Shown here one piece after another: positions 20,580 to 32,019 of a stretch of DNA of 64,000 bases. Below the pieces are notes generated by a model, which worked only from the letters and a program-made list of their open reading frames with translations, was not told the origin of the DNA and searched no databases. The stretch is from contig JAHNEJ010001871.1 of assembly GCA_022559845.1 (NCBI GenBank), forward strand, positions 1 through 64,000, given 5' to 3'. Position 1 is the first letter of the stretch. Every line of letters starts with the position of its first letter. The DNA comes from Amorphophallus konjac. Taxonomy: Eukaryota; Streptophyta; Magnoliopsida; Alismatales; Araceae. A program made the position numbers and the translations under genes.

Positions 20580-23500
20580 ATGTCTGAAGATCGTTCATGG
20601 ATGTACCGTAGAGTAGTTGATCAGGTGGTGTCTATAGAATTTAAAAATGGAGTTGAGAGATTCATTCAGTTTGCTTTGAGAAATTCTATTGAAGCTGTAG
20701 ATTGTGAGGGTCGTATCCGATGTCCTTGTGTAGTCTGTAAGAATTTGAAGTGGCTGACAACATGGGATGTACAACGTCATTTATACAGAAAGGGGTTTGT
20801 TAAAGATTATACAAACTGGATATGTCATGGTGAAACATTGTGGTCGACCTACGAGCCTGCCAATGTTGGAAGTGGAAGTTCATATGTTGATATGGTCATA
20901 GATGCTGCTGGTCCAGGATTCAATGTTCACGAGGAGCATGTACATAATGAAGAACCGCCAAACAAGACAGCTGAAAGATTTTATCAGCTACTCAAAGATG
21001 CTGATGAGCCATTGTGGACTGGATGTCAAAATCACTCTCGACTGTCTGCGGTGTCACAATTATTGAACTTGAAATCTGAATTTCACATCAGTGAGATTTG
21101 TTTTGATCGTTTGTTACTGATTATCAAAAGTATGTTGCCACAAGATGAGAAATTACCTGAAAATTTTTATCGTGCAAAGAAGATGGTCACTGACTTAGGG
21201 CTTGGATATGAGAAAATAGATGCATGTCCTAATCATTGCATGCTATATTATAATGAGGCTAAAAGTAAGGTATCATGTTCCATATGTGGTCATGATAGAT
21301 TCAAGCCTAAGAAAGGGGACAATTCAAAGCAAAAAGATATACCATATATGTCATTGCGGTATTTTCCTATTGCACCGAGATTGCAGAGAATGTATATGGC
21401 ACCAAAGATAGCTCAACATATGAGATGGCATGCGGAAAGAGTACGTCGACAACATAATGTAATCAGTCATCCTGCAGATGCCGAAGCTTGGAGTCACTTT
21501 AACCGTGCTCACCCTACTTTCTCAAAAGAGTCGCGTAATGTAAGGCTGGGTTTATGTACTGATGGATTCAATCCATTTGGAGGTTCAGTGACTTCCTACT
21601 CTTGCTGGCCAGTTTTCGTGACACCATATAATATTCCGCCAAATATGTGCATGAAACGAGAGCATTTATTTCTATCATTATTGATCCCTGGTCCAAAAAG
21701 TCCTGGGAAAAAATTAGACATATATCTCAGGCCGTTGATTGATGAGTTGAAGTTGTTATGGACTGATGGGGTTACTACCTATGATGCATGCAGAAAACAA
21801 AATTTCACTATGAAGGCTGCATTGTCGAGCAGCACAAGACAACTGTCGAGCAGCACGTGTACAGAACTTACCAGATATAGCACAATTGTCGAGCAGCACA
21901 AGACAACTCCCTGGATTTGGGAAGGATCACAATTGGGTCAAAAAAAGTATCTTCTGGGAATTGCCTTATTGGTCAACTCTTCTTATACGACATAACATCG
22001 ACGTCATGCATGTTGAGAAGAATGTCTTTGATAATGTGTTCAACACTGTTATGGACATAACAGGCAAAACAAAGGATAATGTGAATGCCCGTTTAGACTT
22101 GAAAATACATTGTAAACGTCCAGAACTGTACCTTATTGATAGAAATGGTAAAACAGTTAAACCGAAAGCAAGTTACGCCCTTGGAGCTGCACAGATTAAA
22201 GAAGTATGCTCTTGGCTAAAACAGTTGAGATTTCCAGATGGTTATGTGTCTAACATTGCTCGTTGCGTGAATACAAATGAGGGGAAAATATATGGAATGA
22301 AAAGTCATGACTGTCATGTGTTCATGCAGAGGTTGTTACCTATTGTATTTCGTGATATGATGCCGAAGGCGATATGGGGAGCAGTGACTGAGTTAAGTCA
22401 GTTTTTCAAAATTTTATGTGCATCAGAGCTCAGGTATGAAGATGTGGAAACTATTGAACAGAATGTGATCACGACAGTTTGTAGATTGGAAAAGATATTT
22501 CCACCATCATTCTTTGATTCAATGGAGCACCTGCTTATACACTTACCATATGAGGCTAAAGTAGGAGGGCCAGTACAATTTAGATGGATGTATCCATTTG
22601 AGAGGTAATATATATATATTTTCTCCTCATAATTCAATTACATGGTGATGTGTTTTTCATTATCTTATGAACATTCTGGTAGGTGTATGCATGAATTGAA
22701 AATGAAAGTTCGCAACAAGGCAAAAGTAGAGGGTTCCATTGCCGAGGCGTACATTATGGAAGAAATATCAAATTTCTGTTCAATGTACTTTGAACCTGAG
22801 GTACAAACTCGTCGAACTCGGCCACCACGTAATGATGATGGGGGAGACTCCGTTCACTCTGAGCGACTGTCGATATTTAAGTATCCTGGACGTGCGTATG
22901 GACGTTCCTCGAGTCGGATGCTAAATGATAGAGAATTGCACTGTGCAGAAATTTACATCCTTTTAAATTGTATGGAGGTTGAACCTTATGTTGCGTAAGT
23001 TCTCTGCTCAAATTACATTGTGTCTATAACTTATTATTTTTCATTCCATCTATAATGCTCCAATGGTCGTAATACAGACAATTTGACTCAGAATTAATCC
23101 AAAGATGTCCATATCTCACTGACATGGAGGTTGAAAAAGAACGAGAAAAATCATTCGCTTCTTGGATGAAATATCGTGTAAGTATTATTACTACTCTTTC
23201 TCCTTGTTGGGTCAATGACAAATTCTGACTAGTGTGCTGTCCATATGTAGGTTGAAAATGATTTTATTACTGATCAAAGAATTCGAGTGATCAGTTATGG
23301 CCCATCGAAAGTTGCACGTACATATCCAGCATTTATTGTGAATGGGTATAGATTTCACACTAGACAATATGGGCAGAATAAGTCAACAATGAACAGCGGG
23401 GTATGTGTGAAAGGAAGTACATATAATGAAAACGAATGTGATTATTATGGTATTATTGAGGAGATCTTAGAATTGCAATATCTCGGAGATGACAACCATA

Positions 23501-24015
23501 TATTTCTGTTAAAGTGTCATTGGTTTGATCCTAATTCTGTTCGAAATGACACAACATATGGGATTGTCGATATCAGACATAAGTCTAAATTGAATACTTA
23601 TGATCCATTCATTTTGGCCGCACAAGCCCAGCAGGTCTATTATACAAAGTATCCATCGTCTAGAAATAAAGAAAGAAATGATTGGTGGGCAGTTTGCAAG
23701 GTTAAGACAAGGCTTTTCCCGGATTATGAGTTGGATTTGACTGAAACAGAGCAGTTGGATGTGAATGCCGAATTCTTTCAATCAGACTTGGGTGATGATG
23801 TAGACTTGCCTGCTTCTAGTGATGAATCTGTGGAGGCACCGTCTTTATCTAAAGAGAATGAAGTGGAGGAAGTCGATCCAGAACAACCAGAAATACAGTT
23901 GGGGGACTCCGAAGAGGAGGAATATATTAGTGATCAAAATGAATCTGATAATGAAGATGTGAATGCTGAATTTGTTATATCTCCAACATCTGAAGAAGAA
24001 ATGGAGAATGTTTGA
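20580..24015 (+). pseudogene. CACTA TNP2-type transposase, centre scrambled
   Basis: Catalyses excision and insertion of En/Spm elements. The ATG at 20580 (MSEDRSWMYRR) follows an AG acceptor at 20574; a short upstream exon ends AG|GTAAGG. N-terminus: Transpos_assoc-type cysteine motif (CPCVVCKNLKW). Transposase_21 region: YFPIAPRLQRMYM, WHAERVR, LCTDGFNPFG, then NFTMKAAL ending at 21824. An 85-bp insert of repeated filler (21823-21906) replaces the segment normally present (roughly 100 residues by recollection) and changes frame. Homology resumes at 21907 (LPGFGKDHNWVKKSIFWELP), includes NIDVMHVEKNVFDN and a DUF4218-type part, with introns after 22604, 22994 and 23177. Final exon 23251-24015 has a DUF4216-type domain and an acidic tail. 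Not expected to be active. Confidence 0.92.
21823..21908 (+). repeat. filler DNA: three copies of a TGTCGAGCAGCAC repeat in transposase gene
   Basis: TGTCGAGCAGCACAAGACAA starts at 21823 and again at 21887, with a partial copy at 21844. This pattern of templated local repeats at a deletion is typical of error-prone double-strand-break repair. Confidence 0.85.
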
Positions 24016-24114
24016 TTAATGGTATACAATTTTATCTGGGAATTTTAATACTCTGTAACTTTCTTTCTTTCACTATTTGATGAATATGCATGTATTTTAT
24101 TACCAGTTGAAGAT

Positions 24115-27100
24115 ATGGTTCGAGGACGGCGTGGGACTCCCAGAGGTGGGAGGGGAGAGGGTAGCGGGAGGAGATTTACTTCCGTTTCACCACCGGTAGT
24201 AGGTATGTATACTTTCCCTTCATAATGCATTGTAGTATTTGTTGAAAATAATTCATTATGTATTTGTGTTATCTGATTATTATTTTCACAGGACCCACGA
24301 CCTCTACACCGTTACGACCGACCTCTGCACCGCTACCACCGGTAGTAGGTATGTATACTTTCATGTATAATGCATTGTAGTATTTGTTGAAAATAATTCT
24401 TTATGTTTTTGTGTTATCTGATTCTTATTTTCACAGGACCCACGACCTCTGCACCGTTACCACCGAGGGATGCACCGCTACCACCGGTAGTAGGTATGTA
24501 TACTTTCATGTATAATTCATTTGAGTATTTGTTTAAAATAATTCTTTCTGTTTTTGTGTTATCTGATTCTTATCCTTACAGGACCCACGGCCTCTGCACC
24601 GTTACCACTGACAACGGGTACATTGACGGCCTATGCACCGCCATCACACATGGCGAGTGGATCTACACCTCCCCCAGCTGAGTCAGGTATGTTCATTTGC
24701 ATATTTATGTTTTTTTGATAGTTTGTTTTATTTATACTATTTAATTCGTATAGTACGTGCTGATGACGAGGCGAGTCATCATGAGGGGGAGGGCTGTTGT
24801 AATGAGACGATGCGGGCAGTGTGGATAAATGAAGGGTACGTAATGCATTATTTTTGTTATTTATTCGTCATTGTGGTATTAATATTTTTAATTTCAGGAA
24901 TAAAATAGAGCCAGCCCAAGCATCACAATTTATTACAAAGACAATTCAAGCACATTTTCCAGGCCCCATCCATCGCTTTGCTGATTTTCCGATGGGTGTT
25001 CAGGATTTATTGTTCTCTATGTTCTTGGTATTTATCTTATTTTATCATATGAAGTCATTTTCAATTATTATTTTAACCCACTTTGTTATGTAACATATAA
25101 ATTTTTGTTGTTGTTAATATATAGAGGAATCATCGATTCACAGAACATTCAGATGAGTTACGTGCTAGATTTGCATGGACAGCTACTGCAAGAGATAATT
25201 TCAAACATCTTATGTACAATGCCCGAAGATATGCAAAAAAAGCATGTGCAAGTACTGATAAGAACATATGGAAGGAGCATGGGCCTGTGTGGATGAGAAA
25301 GGAGTATTGGACAGAGCTGTGCAACATTTGGGAAGCGGAGAAATGGAATGCCAATTCAAACAAAGCAAAGCAAAACAGAGCAGCGCATCCTGAAGCGAAT
25401 TTACACACGGGTGGCTCTGTCTCCTTTGCAACACATAAAGCGAGATTAGTAAGTACACTTCTACATATATAAATTTTTTGTTTCTATTATGAAACTGTGA
25501 TTTATTTGAATAACAGGAAGCACAGTTAAAGCGGCCAGCTCAATTTCATGAACTTTTTGATCGAACTCATAAGAAGAAAGGGACAAATGCTTACATTAGT
25601 GAGAAAGCTCGGGAGGTAGCGGTAAGTGTATACATTAATAGTTTTCATTTAAGATTAAATTGTAGAATAATTTGGTTTTGTTTTTTTTTGGTTTTTGCAG
25701 GACTCATATAGTAGACGAATGGATGAGAGGTACGGGGATGACAGTCAGCGTCCAGAGTTGGATCCTGCCATTTGGGTTGCAGCATCTGGGGCACCCAAGA
25801 AAGGACATGTTTATGGTTTTGGACATAGCTTGGGCACGACTAGGGTGTTATCATCATGCTCGAGTTCGGTCTCACATGCGACCTCTCCATTTACCACACC
25901 AGCAGCCCCAGATGGTTCTTCCAGTGCCGCCCCGACCATGACTCCAGATATGTTTAGGCAGATCGTCAACGAGACCGTCTCTCAGAATATCTCTCAGAAT
26001 ATCTCAACCATCGTCGCTCAGACCGTCTCCCAGATGCTCACATCCTTGGGAATTGATAGTAGTAGAGCACCTCCTGCACCTCCTGCACAGCAGCCTCCGG
26101 TAAGTATTTTATTTGATTGATTTTCTATTTGTTAACTCTAAATATCATCTTACAAAATATAAGAATTTAGATTGAGGAGGGGAAAATATCATTTTCTTAA
26201 CTCTAAATATCATCTTACACCTATCCTCTGGATATTAGAATCAACAGGCAGACTGTTCTGCAGGATTTTCCATAGGTGTATAGAGATTTTGGTTAGAACT
26301 GAAAGTGAAAAGATATGTATAAATTCTATTCACTTGAGTGGGGGAGGATACAGATCTATAAATATTCATAAAGCTAGAATAATATAAGGAAAGTAACATG
26401 TAGACATGAATAAAATATGCCAATTTAGGTGAAAAGATCTCCCCAAAGTCTGGTAACTGTCATGGCAGGAAGCCAGGAACAGCACCTCTAAGCAAAGGAA
26501 GGGCAGTTCATACAAAGGAGCATAGGTCATAAGTTACAAGAAGTGAAGGATATTATATATAGTCGGCGGCGGCCGCCATTGGGGCGTATCCCTGCAAGGG
26601 AAAGGCGGAGAAGATACCATACAGAAATGGCTATGGAAGTTACCCAAGTTCTTTTGAATGCACAGTCAATAGATTCAGCGGTTCGCAAGCATGCTGAGGA
26701 AAGTTTAAAACAATTTCAGGATCAAAATGTTACTGGGTTCTTGCTATCTCTTTCGAGTGAATTAGCAAATAATGACAAGCCTGTTGTTAGCCGTAAATTG
26801 GCAGGCTTGATTCTCAAAAATGCCCTGGATGCAAAGGAGCAACACAGAAAATTTGAGCATGTGCAGAGATGGTTATCATTGGATGTAGCTGTTAGGGCCC
26901 AGGTCAAAGGATGTTTACTACAGACTCTCTCTTCACCGGTGATTGATGCAAGATCTACTGCATCTCAAGTTGTTGCAAAGATTGCTGGTATTGAGTTGCC
27001 TCAAAATCAATGGCCTGAACTTATCAGTTCTCTCTTGTCAAATATTCACCAACTTCAGCCAGATGTTAAGCAAGCAACTTTGGACACCCTAGGTTACATG

Positions 27101-29253
27101 TGTGAAGAAGTCTCCCCTGATGAAGTTGATCAAGAGCAAGTCAATAAGATATTGACAGCGGTTGTTCAAGGCATGAGTGCTTCTGAGGGAAACATTGATG
27201 TTAGGCTGGCTGCAACTCGAGCTCTGCATAATTCTTTGGGATTTGCTCAGGCAAACTTCGGGAATGATATGGAGAGGGATTATATCATGAGAGTCATTTG
27301 TGAAGCTACTCTGTCCCCTGAGGTGAAGATACGGCAGGCTGCATTCGAATGCTTGGTCTCCATATCCTCCATGTATTATGAGAAGCTTGCATCGTATATG
27401 CAGGACATATTTAACATCACTGCAAAAGCTGTGAGGGAAGATGAGGAACCTGTTGCTCTACAAGCTATTGAATTCTGGAGCTCAATATGCGATGAAGAGA
27501 TTGACATCTTAGATGAATATGGAGGGGATTTTTCTGCTGATTCTGACACCCCTTGCTTTTATTTTATCAAGCAGGCACTACCTGCGCTTGTCCCTATGCT
27601 GTTGGAGACACTCCTTAAGCAAGAAGACGACCAAGATCAGGATGAAGGAGTTTGGAATCTTGCAATGGCTGGAGGAACATGCTTGGGTTTGGTTGCACGG
27701 ACCGTGGGAGATGACATTGTGCCTCTTGTTATGCCATTCATAGAAGAAAACATTAACAAACCTGAATGGAGGCAGCGAGAAGCAGCAACTTATGCATTTG
27801 GTTCTAAAATCTGAAATACCGGTCGGATGGCCGTGCCGGTCATTCCAATACGACCGGGGAGATGAAAGTGACTTGTCAGAACTGACGGAATCCAAATCGG
27901 ATGCCCGGTTTGAGCTCGGCGCTCAAACTTCATTTTTAAAATACACTTATTTCAAATGAACTGTTAGGACGGGTCCGGGGGTCTAAAATCTGAAATACCG
28001 GTCGGATGGCCGTGCCGGTCATTCCAATACGACCGGGGAGATGAAAGTGACTTGTCAGAACTGACGGAATCCAAATCGGATGCCCGGTTTGAGCTCGGCG
28101 CTCAAACTTCATTTTTAAAATACACTTAGTTCAAATGAACTGTTAGGACGGGGCATTTGGTTCTAAAATCTGAAATACCGGTCGGATGGCCGTGCCGATC
28201 ATTCCAATACGACCGGGGAGATGAAAGTGACTTGTCAGAACTGACGGAATCCAAATCGGATGCCCGGTTTGAGCTCGGCGCTCAAACTTCATTTTTAAAA
28301 TACACTTAGTTCAAATGAACTGTTAGGACGGGTCCGGGGGTCTAAAATTCGAAATACCGGTCGGATGGCCGTGCCGATCATTCCAATACGACCGGGGAGA
28401 TGAAAGTGACTTGTCAGAACTGACGGAATCCAAATCGGATGCCCGGTTTGAGCTCGGCGCTCAAACTTCATTTTTAAAATACACTTATTTCAAATGAACT
28501 GTTAGGACGGGTCCGGGGGTCTAAAATCTGAAATACCGGTCGGATGGCCGTGCCGGTCATTCCAATACGACCGGGGAGATGAAAGTGACTTGTCAGAACT
28601 GACGGAATCCAAATCGGATGCCCGGTTTGAGCTCGGCGCTCAAACTTCATTTTTAAAATACACTTAGTTCAAATGAACTGTTAGGACGGGGCATTTGGTT
28701 CTAAAATCTGAAATACCGGTCGGATGGCCGTGCCGATCATTCCAATACGACCGGGGAGATGAAAGTGACTTGTCAGAACTGACGGAATCCAAATCGGATG
28801 CCCGGTTTGAGCTCGGCGCTCAAACTTCATTTTTAAAATACACTTAGTTCAAATGAACTGTTAGGACGGGTCCGGGGGTCTAAAATTCGAAATACCGGTC
28901 GGATGGCCGTGCCGATCATTCCAATACGACCGGGGAGATGAAAGTGACTTGTCAGAACTGACGGAATCCAAATCGGATGCCCGGTTTGAGCTCGGCGCTC
29001 AAACTTCATTTTTAAAATACAAGATGAAATTTGAACTTATATTGTGTGTGTGTATTTATATATATGAAAATGAGCTGGCTTAAACTATTGGCATACTCTT
29101 GTTAATGCTTGATTTCTTTATTAAGTCTTGTTAATGCTTGATTTCTTTATTAAGGATTTGATTATAATTTTTTTAAATGATATACAGGATCATCCGTCGC
29201 GAGATGTTGGACGAGACGACGACCAGGATGAGACATATGTGGAGGATTTGTGA
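24115..29253 (+). CDS. TNPA-like Transposase_24 (Ptta/En/Spm) gene, ten exons
   Basis: The second CACTA protein, which in En/Spm binds subterminal repeats and assists the transposase. Exons by splice signals and frame: 24115-24202, 24292-24348, 24437-24493, 24582-24686, 24754-24835, 24898-25027, 25125-25448, 25517-25621, 25701-26099 and 29188-29253 (TGA). All joints keep one frame. The N-terminus is Arg/Gly-rich (MVRGRRGTPRGGRG), then a Pro-rich repeat made by exon duplication, an acidic stretch, and the Transposase_24 core in exon 7 (ARFAWTATARDNF … MRKEYWTELCNIW … GSVSFATHKARL). Exon 8 has HELFDRTHKKKG, and exon 9 a Ser/Thr/Pro region and an amphipathic segment (TVSQNISQNISTIVAQTVSQ). Intron 9 (3088 bp) contains the importin fragment and satellite. 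Exon boundaries are my inference. Confidence 0.8.
24203..24493 (+). repeat. tandemly duplicated intron-exon cassette (about 145 bp)
   Basis: An intron of about 89 bp plus a 57-bp exon encoding GPTTS(A/T)PL…PLPPVVG occurs twice in full (24203-24348 and 24349-24493). A third intron copy and part of the exon follow (24494 to about 24610). The 57-nt exon preserves frame, so each duplication added 19 residues of Pro-rich linker. Confidence 0.88.
26132..26219 (+). repeat. 23-bp direct repeat near the start of TNPA-like intron 9
   Basis: TTAACTCTAAATATCATCTT (23 bp in all) occurs at 26132-26154 and 26197-26219. It sits between the splice donor and the captured importin DNA. It could mark a repair joint or the edge of an inserted segment. 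Confidence 0.8.
26627..27814 (+). pseudogene. KPNB1-like: importin subunit beta-1 N-terminal fragment, captured by CACTA
   Basis: Start codon at 26627 (MAMEVTQVLLNAQSID) preceded by ATACAG and a GC-rich leader, consistent with a spliced 5' leader. About 393 residues follow the importin-beta HEAT-repeat protein: importin N-terminal region (SLKQFQDQNV, LAGLILKNALDAK), Ran-binding part, and the acidic SICDEEIDILDEYGGDF and NINKPEWRQREAATYAFGS segments. There are no frameshifts or stops. Homology ends exactly at YAFGS, after which satellite sequence supplies two codons and a TGA (27812-27814). The family is usually about 870 residues, so under half remains. The full-length protein carries cargo through nuclear pores; this copy lacks the C-terminal half that binds importin alpha. 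The intact frame suggests recent capture. Confidence 0.93.
27804..29020 (+). repeat. 179-bp satellite, about seven units with a three-unit higher-order period
   Basis: Units start (CTAAAATC) at 27804, 27983, 28163, 28342, 28521, 28701 and 28880, each 179-180 bp; the last is cut at about 29018. Diagnostic variants (TTATTTCAA versus TTAGTTCAA; TCCGGGGGT versus GCATTTGGTT before CTAAAAT; ATCTG versus ATTCG) repeat every three units (538 bp). The GCATTTGGTT variant at units 3 and 6 equals the last importin-coding bases at 27794-27803. Confidence 0.93.
29021..29187 (+). other. 3' end of TNPA-like intron 9
   Basis: AT-rich intron remainder after the satellite, including a short TG/TA run, ending at the acceptor TATACAG (29181-29187). 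Confidence 0.6.
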
Positions 29254-29545
29254 TTTTATTTTAGTTGTGTATGTTGTCATTTTATTATTATGGATGTATG
29301 ATTAATTTGTGATTTTATTTTAATTGTGTGTAATTTGAGGTTCGTGGAGATTGTGATCCGTGTAGTTGATTTATTATTGTTTTATGAAATTGTTATTTAT
29401 CAGGTGTTTGTATGTGATGAATTTGAGATTTGTCGATATTGTTGTCTGTGTAGTTGATTTTATATTTATGTTATGAATTTGTTATTTATCAGGTAATTTA
29501 TTTATCAGTTTAAATAAATTTTTAAAAAAAAAATAATGCAAAATT
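29254..29545 (+). other. likely 3' untranslated region of the TNPA-like gene
   Basis: T-rich, with an imperfect duplication around GTGTAGTTGATTT … TTATGAA … GTTATTTATCAGG (about 29360-29405 and 29448-29495). No ORF. It ends in an A-run at 29522-29532. Confidence 0.5.
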
Positions 29546-30080
29546 AGCGACCGCATGGAGACTGAATTGCGACCGAATAGCGACTATACGTTATATTTCT
29601 TTTATTAAATAATTATACTTGGCGACCGACTGGCGACCGACTAGCCACCGAATCAATCCGATAGGTTAATTTTATTTTTAAAAATACAACAAATTTAGCG
29701 ACGTACTAGCGACCGAATTGAGACCGAATAAATCCGATAGGTTAATTTTATTTTTAAAAATACAACATAATTAGAGACCGAATAGCGACCGAATTGAGAC
29801 CGACTTAATCCGATAGGTTAATTTTATTTTTTAAAATACAACAAATGTAGCGACCGAATAGAGACTGAATAGCGACCGAATTATTAGCGACCGGTCAGGC
29901 GACCGATTATAATCGGTCTCTGGTAACGACTGATACTGCGACCGAATTATGTCGGTCGCCCGATAGCGACTATTATATAGCGACCGACATATTCGGTCGC
30001 TAGATAGTATCTGTTCGGTCGCAATGCATATTTGCGACCGATCTACGACTGAATAGCGACCGCTAGGTCGGTCGCTATCC
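29546..30080. repeat. CACTA 3' subterminal repeats
   Basis: Dense GCGACCGA/GAGACCGA units in both orientations, including a longer tandem block (CCGATAGGTTAATTTTATTTT about every 60-75 bp). This is more extensive than at the 5' end, as is common for En/Spm elements. Confidence 0.88.
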
Positions 30081-30084
30081 GCGA

Positions 30085-30098
30085 TTTTTCTTGTAGTG
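30085..30098 (-). repeat. CACTA right terminal inverted repeat
   Basis: TTTTTCTTGTAGTG, exact inverse of 14487-14500, followed by the CTA target duplication (30099-30101). Confidence 0.95.
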
Positions 30099-32019
30099 CT
30101 ACCTCACACTAAACAAGCCTTCATGCGTAAATAAAAGCAATTAGAGCATGCATTTAATTAAAATAACAGGCAATGGCATGAATAAACTACTCAAGTAAAG
30201 CTGTAAACTCTAACTAAGTAAGTAGAACAGCTAACACATGCCACAGCTAAATAAATGCAAGCGACTAAAACTAAATCTACCAAAATAGAATAAGCCTTAA
30301 CTAATCCAAACAATAAAGAAGGACAACCACTGGAGCTGAAACCAGAAGCGTCCACTGACGACTTACACTGCATCTCAAGCACTCGCAGTCGATAAAGCGA
30401 CAAGCTGAGCGTGCAAACAGTACCAAACCAAGTGACCAGTCGGAGTGGCACCCGTCTGTGTCAGTCCTCAGTCTCCGACCACATGTGCATACACTGACTC
30501 TAGCCTGAGCCAGGCCCTCTAGCTAGTTTTCTCCCTTGGTAGGACGCTACCATTGGTTGGGAGCCCACGGAACTAGCTTACAAACCGTGTATGGGAAACA
30601 CCCCTCCGCTATCCCCAAGCGGGTCGGCACTCAACAGACCTTAGGGCAACAACAGTGGTTCCATTGCATGGAAAGAAAAGCTACTCTATTGGCATGAGAA
30701 ACCTGCCATAGAATAGTGAAACAACATAAACATGGCACAGTTACGTAAAGGAACGCATAACAAATGGGCTGGCAACTTATTAAATCCAACAGGCAAGCGG
30801 CGGTCAAATGCCCACGCGCTACATGATAGTAACGGTCGGAGGCTGGCGCGTTACACCAAGAACGACGCGTCTGTCCCCGTCCGTCACTTCCGCCTGAGTT
30901 CCAGCTCAAAAGTCCAAAAGGGAATGTGATGGTAGGGGCCCTGTGCGTTACATCGATGCAACGCGTTGGGTCACCGCCGTTACGTCCAACCGAGGCCAAA
31001 AACTAACGTACAACGTTCAAAATTAGACGCAGGCGAAGCGACGCGGTCGCCCAGGCGTGTCGGACGGAAGCGACGATCGGCCGACTGGCCGTCGGGCTAA
31101 CCGCCTCACCTGGTCAACGTAAAACAACTGACGAGTAACGGATGGGGTTCCCACCGTTACTCTCCAAATAACGCACCCTCATCGGGCCGTTGTTTGGAAA
31201 TGACGCGTCCACTAAGGACCGTCAGGCGTGTGACGGTTCCTGGTAGGGCCGTCACACCACCTGGAGCACGGGCAGGTACGGTTTGAAAACCGGAGCCCTC
31301 CCGGACAATAAAAATCGTCGGGTAACGTCGTAGAAACCTGTAACCTGTCAAACCATACAACCCAACAACAAAATAACACCCAAATACCACACATGCAAAG
31401 CCCACAATGCATCAAATTCAAGAATTAAGCTAAAACCCCAAAATTATGAAATATGAACATTAAGCATGCTACGGGGTTCTAATCGAAAGAACGAGCTATA
31501 GGAAATGATCCTAGCGAGATCAGAATTCCATCCCCCTACCTTTTGCGAGCCGAAACCGACGAAATGGCCGCATGCAAGGAGGTAGGCTCACCGGGCCATC
31601 AAGCTCCACCTCGCTCCCTCGATCACCGAACCACGCCGAGATGGGTACCCACACGTTCCTCTCGACGCGAGGAATCCAACGGCGCCAACCACGCTTTAAT
31701 CCGCCGACGATTGGCCTACAACCCAAGAGAGGTGGGGAGAGGCGATCGCGGAGGAGAGAGAGAGTGAGGGTGAATGAGATCGACGGGGAGAGAGAGGGAG
31801 AGGGTGAGGGATTAAAAGAAATAAAATTAAAATTAAAATATATATAATATAATTATTATATATATTAAAATCTTATTAATCTTTAATAACCCTAAAAGCT
31901 CCAAATAAATTCGGAAAAATACCAGAAAAATTCCAAAAAAACCAGGAAAATAGCCGGAAATTCGAGAATAAATACTAGAACAAAATCCATTAAGGATCCA
32001 TTAAGGCACGGGCCTTACA
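30099..32019 (-). repeat. 5' LTR of element B, second piece
   Basis: Continues the LTR interrupted at 14486. It includes the U3 hairpins (near 31135-31255) and ends, as the LTR start on the minus strand, at TGTAAGGCCCG (32019). The two pieces total about 2.37 kb, matching 5840-8216. Confidence 0.92.

Larger units (their letters stand above)
14487..30098 (+). mobile_element. 15.6-kb CACTA (En/Spm) transposon carrying host gene fragments
   Basis: Terminal inverted repeats CACTACAAGAAAAA (14487-14500) and TTTTTCTTGTAGTG (30085-30098) are flanked by a 3-bp target duplication CTA (14484-14486 and 30099-30101). Removing the element restores a continuous Ty3 LTR. Subterminal GCGACCGA-type repeats in both orientations occupy both ends. 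Inside, all on the plus strand, are a TNP2-type transposase gene (20580-24015) and a TNPA-like gene (24115-29253), plus fragments resembling ClpS2, MRL7 and importin beta. The transposase gene is damaged, so the element is probably non-autonomous, while ends and the second gene look well kept. Confidence 0.95.
4049..32019 (-). mobile_element. tandem Ty3/gypsy (Tekay/Del-like chromovirus) array, elements A and B
   Basis: Minus-strand order from right to left: LTR (30099-32019 plus 14035-14486, split by the CACTA element), PBS remnant and partial LTR (13068-14034), PBS, gag, protease, RT, RNase H, integrase (8297-12917), PPT, LTR (5840-8216), PBS remnant and partial LTR (4871-5839), PBS, then gag truncated at 4049. 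The LTR at 5840-8216 is both the 3' LTR of element B and the 5' LTR of element A. Equivalent points are about 8195-8199 bp apart. A Tekay/Del-like affiliation is inferred from pol motifs and a chromodomain-like C-terminus after integrase. Right flank after 32019 starts CACCT; the matching left target site is lost with the truncation. Confidence 0.85.

Noticed and set aside
30099..30101. Treating 14035-14486 and 30099-32019 as two separate solo LTR fragments
   Set aside because: They join seamlessly once the CACTA element and one CTA target copy are removed.
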